Shown in pieces: positions 15,531 to 16,838 of a stretch of DNA of 16,838 bases. The translations under genes and the position numbers were made by a program. The notes under the pieces are model-generated. The model was not told the origin of the DNA. It searched no databases and saw only the letters and a program-made list of their open reading frames with translations. Every line of letters starts with the position of its first letter. The stretch's first letter is position 1. Source of the DNA: 70-18 sp041691815 (GTDB lineage Bacteria; Pseudomonadota; Alphaproteobacteria; Acetobacterales; Acetobacteraceae); assembly GCA_041691815.1 (NCBI GenBank), contig JBEPTZ010000097.1:1-16838 (forward strand), in the 5' to 3' direction.

Positions 15531-15916
15531 TCCTCAAATCAGGCTGCCGAGCCGAAGACGCACGGCTCAGGACTGCCGAGCGCCTGGTAAGGCTGATCGC
15601 AGTGTTCTGTATCCTGGGCTGGCGAGTGTTCTGGATGACCATGATGCGTCGAGTTGCTCCGGATGCCATCCCAAAGCTCATTTTGACGCGTGTCGAAATA
15701 GGGCTCCTTGACCGGCTCGTCCCAGACAAGAAATGCCCATTCGTCAACGCAGGGACGCTGGCGTCATATCTGACGAAGATCGCACAGCTTGGCGGCTACC
15801 TGGCACGGACCAAAGACCCGCCGCCTGGCAATACCGTGATGTGGCGCGGCATCTCGAGGCTGACCGACATCAACCTGGGCTACATGCTCGCACGCACTTC
15901 CCCTGGATGTGGGTAA
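15530..15916 (+). pseudogene. IS4-family (Tn5-like) transposase, C-terminal fragment
   Basis: About 128 residues are open from ILKSGCRAEDARLRTAERLV through AVFCILGWRVFWMTM to LLDRLVPDK and GNTVMWRGISRLTDINLGYM. This matches the C-terminal part of IS4 transposases of the IS50/Tn5 type, including the dimerisation region and the last conserved NTVMWRGxxRL segment. The DDE core, whose Glu normally sits just before the FHKILKSG stretch, is lost at the junction with the IS1182 scrap. The fragment is non-functional. A frame beginning at 15482 gives a 144-residue chimera by chance. Confidence 0.75.
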
Positions 15917-16536
15917 TTGAAAGCCTCGCCGGACGCATACGCTTCAGGGCATTCCGGGGGGATAGAATTGGACCTCCCGGCCAGAAAACCGCCGCTTGTC
16001 CCGTTACCCCTTGGAAAGAATGATGAGTGCAGTAGGACACGAACCTGCGGCCCGGCGATTAAGAGTTCGTTTTCAGCAACAACACCTTTCCCAACAACGC
16101 TCTGCTTTTGGAGTCAATCTGCCACTTTGGCGCCGAAGGTGGGCACTTCAGCCGCGACGTTGACCCCGGTTGACCTCCCTTTGGCCGCGATGCGCGCGGG
16201 GGAATAGCGTGGGACGGAACGCGGCGCGCCGATCGCTGTGGCGGGGCACCAGGGCTCAGGAACGGGGTGGGTCACAGGCTGACCATGTGTTTGCCCGGAC
16301 CGCCGCCAGCGTCCGGCCCCGCCGCCGCCCGCCTGCCTGACCCGCGACTTACTTGTCATTGAGAGCACACGGCGGTGCCGGCGAGTCGTGCAGGTGATCT
16401 GGTTACCTCCGACAACGGTCGGGATGCGGTGTATGACGGGCGGTGGCGCCAAGGGCCACAGCCACCGCCCTCGCCGTCTAGGGGCCGGCTGCATCCACGG
16501 GAAAGTCAGTTTGACGCCGCGCGCCGTCCCTTCTGG
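15917..16536. other. Long region without recognised genes
   Basis: I see no protein-like open frame. On the minus strand, about 16025-16070 resembles the anticodon loop to T-arm part of a tRNA (CTCTTAA loop, GGTTCGTGTCC), but the stems pair poorly and no acceptor or D arm is found. A small inverted repeat (TGCCACTTTGGCGCC area, about 16118-16135) and short repeats of GCACTT suggest further IS debris. Nothing firmer can be said. Confidence 0.35.
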
Positions 16537-16555
16537 GTAGTTTCCGAGGCTGCCG
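16537..16555 (+). promoter_or_regulatory. Conserved GTAGTTTCCGA element, copy 3
   Basis: GTAGTTTCCGAGGCTGCCG differs at one of 19 positions from the copy at 37-55. It lies 105 bp before the ATG of the secreted-protein gene at 16652, the same kind of position as the other two copies. Confidence 0.45.
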
Positions 16556-16651
16556 GCCTGCGTCGTTGGCGATCATGATCAGCCGTATCAGTTCTCCGGA
16601 GCACGATGCCGACTGGATCCGGACAGTACTGCAACCCAGGAGACGCCCGTC

Positions 16652-16838
16652 ATGAACCGATCCACTCTCGTTGCCTCGGTATCCGCCGGCATTTATCTGT
16701 GCATTGCGCCGCCCCTGCTCGCGGCCGCACCGGCGCCGGGCCGCGCCCCGCCCCCCCAAACCCCCGCCCCCCCCCCCGCCCCGACCCCCCCCCGCCAAAA
16801 CCCGCCCGCCCCCCCCCACACAAAAACACAACCCCGGG
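16652..16838 (+). CDS. Start of a secreted or periplasmic protein gene (partial)
   Basis: The ATG at 16652 follows AGGAG (16638-16642) at a good distance. The first 25 residues, MNRSTLVASVSAGIYLCIAP then PLLAA, form a typical Sec signal peptide: basic start, hydrophobic core and a small-residue cleavage site near LLAAA-PAPG. The mature protein is not recognisable. After about residue 23 the codons enter a tract with no T at all and long C runs, which gives Pro-rich residues that are probably a sequence artefact. The gene runs off the window. Its identity cannot be judged from a signal peptide. Confidence 0.55.
   Translation, partial: MNRSTLVASVSAGIYLCIAPPLLAAAPAPGRAPPPQTPAPPPAPTPPRQNPPAPPHTKTQPR
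16720..16838. other. T-free, C-run terminal tract, probable low-quality sequence
   Basis: The last 119 bases contain no T and are dominated by runs of C up to about 11 long, ending in A/C-only text. No other part of the window looks like this. It is most likely the unreliable end of a contig rather than real low-complexity DNA. Confidence 0.7.

Noticed and set aside
16720..16838. Proline-rich domain of the secreted protein
   Set aside because: The tract lacks T entirely and ends in A/C-only text, so an artefact is more likely than a real Pro-rich domain.
1..16838. CRISPR array, toxin-antitoxin pair or phage defence system
   Set aside because: No regularly spaced repeats, no Cas, and no small paired genes or defence domains were found on either strand.

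Overview
The window is GC-rich and reads as accessory DNA from an alphaproteobacterium, probably of the Acetobacteraceae/Rhodospirillales type. That placement is inferred from the protein wording (Hsp20, Lon, the Ybh-type exporter) and the mix of insertion sequences; no rRNA or other marker is present. It looks like the end of a contig: the last ~119 bases contain no T and are mostly C runs, so sequence near 16.7-16.8 kb should not be trusted.

Layout. 1-340: promoter region and a small DUF3309-type membrane peptide. 341-1411: no convincing gene; a possible IS66 end, and a 99-bp MITE-like element with IS630-style ends. 1412-2333: an IS5-family element cut off at its transposase 5' end by an ISL3-family element (2331-4121) that has 51-bp perfect terminal inverted repeats. 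4122-4731: a degraded spacer with a CBS-domain remnant and the upstream region of hsp20. 4732-7469: hsp20 and lon, translationally coupled. 7488-8420: three decayed genes in a row (ClpP-like, phosphotransacetylase, acetate kinase), each truncated and joined by deletions. 8573-13646: four overlapping or nearly abutting genes for a Ybh-type ABC-2 exporter (HlyD-like adaptor, double ATPase, two permeases). 13647-15196: an IS1182-family element with two frame changes. 15445-15916: fused 3' fragments of another IS1182-type and an IS4 (Tn5-like) transposase. 16652-end: start of a gene for a secreted protein, running into the poor-quality tail.

How it fits together. Hsp20 (holdase) and Lon (ATP-dependent protease) form a protein quality-control unit. 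The neighbouring ClpP-like, Pta, AckA and CBS remnants resemble parts of stress/low-oxygen gene clusters known in proteobacteria; here the fermentation part is destroyed while Hsp20, Lon and the exporter remain open. The exporter genes match E. coli ybhGFSR in order and domain content, but its usual TetR regulator (CecR) is not present.

The most interesting unexplained signal is a conserved sequence, GTAGTTTCCGA, at three places, each about 90-135 bp before a start codon (DUF3309 peptide, hsp20, the secreted protein at the end), with a near-match in inverted orientation just upstream of the hsp20 copy. It may mark a shared regulon. I see no clearly new multi-gene system, no CRISPR array and no complete RNA gene.
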